Made by a program: the position numbers and the translations under genes | Shown: positions 28,592 to 29,217 of the stretch, piece after piece | Layout of the letters: every line of letters starts with the position of its first letter | Position numbering within the stretch: the stretch's first letter is position 1 | Assembly (NCBI GenBank): GCA_020852155.1 | Contig: JADZBJ010000177.1 | Coordinates: 1-29,217, forward strand | Reading direction: 5' to 3' | Source of the DNA: Saprospiraceae bacterium | GTDB taxonomy: Bacteria; Bacteroidota; Bacteroidia; Chitinophagales; Saprospiraceae | Length of the DNA stretch: 29,217 bases | Notes under the pieces: model-generated | What the model was told of the DNA's origin: nothing | The model's database searches: none | Seen by the model: only the letters and a program-made list of their open reading frames with translations

Positions 28592-29217
28592 TTATAATTG
28601 ATCCAGCCGCTGCAAAAGCCCGTCCCGGAACCCTTTACTGAGTGGCACTGATTTGTCTTTTAGCAGTACGGTCATGTTTTGCAAATCAACGCTTTGCAAA
28701 CAACTGAGTTGTATCACGTAACTGCGGTGAGTTCGGACAAATTGCCCTTCCGGCAACCTGGATTCCAGATCGCCCAGTGGAATTCGGATAGCAAATTTTT
28801 TGTGACTACTGGTGTGTACCATTGAATAATGGCCATCTGATTCCAGATATAGAATGTCGGCAAAACTGACTTTTTCAAGTTTTTCACGCACTTTCACAAA
28901 GAAGCAATCGGTCAACAACAATCCCTTGTGCTCAAGGTCATCGGCGGACTGGCCGGAAGATTTACCCAGGCCTTCCACCGCCAGTTCAATGGCGCGTTGG
29001 AGTTGAAGCATATCAAAAGGTTTTAGAATGAAGGCTATGGGTTTAATCTGCCTGGCGCGTTCAAACGTTTCATCATCGCGCATTGAAGTCACAAACACAA
29101 TCGGAACAGGTCGAATTCGCGAAATTTTTTCAGCGAGTTGAATACCGTCTATTTCACCCCTTAAGTGAATGTCCATCAAGAGCAGATCCGGTTGCAAACT
29201 GCTGAAACAACTCAAGG
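28592..29217 (-). CDS. LytTR-family response regulator, 5' end beyond the window
   Basis: Partial: at least 207 residues to the stop; the N-terminal part of the receiver domain lies beyond the right edge of the window. LLLMDIHLRGEIDGIQLA carries the phosphorylated Asp, VFVTSM the conserved Thr/Ser, and ILKPFD the conserved Lys of a receiver domain. A linker of about 30 residues follows, then a LytTR DNA-binding domain (DCFFVKVREKLEKVSFADILYLES ... FVRTHRSYVIQL). Most Bacteroidota LytTR regulators work with a histidine kinase of the LytS/YehU type. No kinase gene is seen in the window; it is likely upstream, beyond the edge. The target is unknown. Confidence 0.9.
   Translation of the reverse strand, partial: LSCFSSLQPDLLLMDIHLRGEIDGIQLAEKISRIRPVPIVFVTSMRDDETFERARQIKPIAFILKPFDMLQLQRAIELAVEGLGKSSGQSADDLEHKGLLLTDCFFVKVREKLEKVSFADILYLESDGHYSMVHTSSHKKFAIRIPLGDLESRLPEGQFVRTHRSYVIQLSCLQSVDLQNMTVLLKDKSVPLSKGFRDGLLQRLDQL

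Noticed and set aside
1..29217. tRNA, rRNA or riboswitch genes
   Set aside because: I saw no cloverleaf-like or rRNA-like sequence, and no known riboswitch motif could be supported by eye; a covariance-model scan would be needed to exclude weak candidates.

Overview
The window looks like a member of the Bacteroidota, possibly a Saprospiria-type lineage. The signs are housekeeping-like promoters with a TAnnTTTG -7 box, a secreted protein with a type IX secretion (T9SS) C-terminal sorting domain, an M43 lipoprotein protease, a LytTR response regulator, and intergenic spaces full of short hairpins and tandem repeats. No rRNA, tRNA, CRISPR array or intact transposase is visible.

Layout. 1-5.0 kb: a perfect 128-bp palindrome at the very start, then a DoxX protein, a macro-domain protein, a secreted M43 metalloprotease, a Gfo/Idh/MocA oxidoreductase and an unrecognised membrane protein. 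5.0-17.1 kb: a sulfur-oxidation island (tiny Cys-rich membrane protein, a thiolase that looks unrelated, a Crp/Fnr regulator, a TauE/SafE exporter, a persulfide dioxygenase-rhodanese fusion, rhodanese, an outer-membrane porin-like protein, a split YeeE/YedE transporter, a YhhN lysoplasmalogenase, type II sulfide:quinone oxidoreductase, periplasmic rhodanese, membrane-anchored TsdA-like dihaem cytochrome c). 17.1-20.4 kb, minus strand: an ECF sigma factor, three small membrane proteins (one of only 55 aa and His-rich) and a ZIP metal transporter. 20.4-29.2 kb: a membrane protein divergent from a SoxB-like hydrolase, a T9SS protein, a second TauE/SafE protein, a fatty acid hydroxylase, a small conserved protein, thioredoxin, an HMA-domain protein, a secreted DsrE-like protein and a LytTR regulator cut by the window end.

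How it works together. Sulfide would be oxidised by SQR to persulfide, which the persulfide dioxygenase and rhodaneses turn into sulfite and thiosulfate. Thiosulfate would move through the YeeE/DUF6691 pair or be oxidised by the TsdA-like cytochrome, and sulfite would leave by TauE. A SoxB-like hydrolase stands alone here, without SoxXA/YZ/CD.

The main discovery is regulatory. Seven CRP-like 14-bp operators (GTGA-N6-TCAC; one copy has a degenerate right half) lie upstream of seven transcription units. In six of the seven the operator centre is exactly 37.5 bp from the last base of a TAnnTTTG-like -7 box, and in the seventh it is 36.5 bp. This is class II (about -41.5) activator geometry. The Crp/Fnr protein in the island has R180, E181 and R185 in its recognition helix, as in CRP, and only two cysteines (CX5C), so it is the obvious candidate activator and perhaps a sulfur or redox sensor. 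A second circuit is suggested by a 27-bp ECF-type promoter (24/27 identical) upstream of both the ECF sigma gene and the small-membrane-protein genes.
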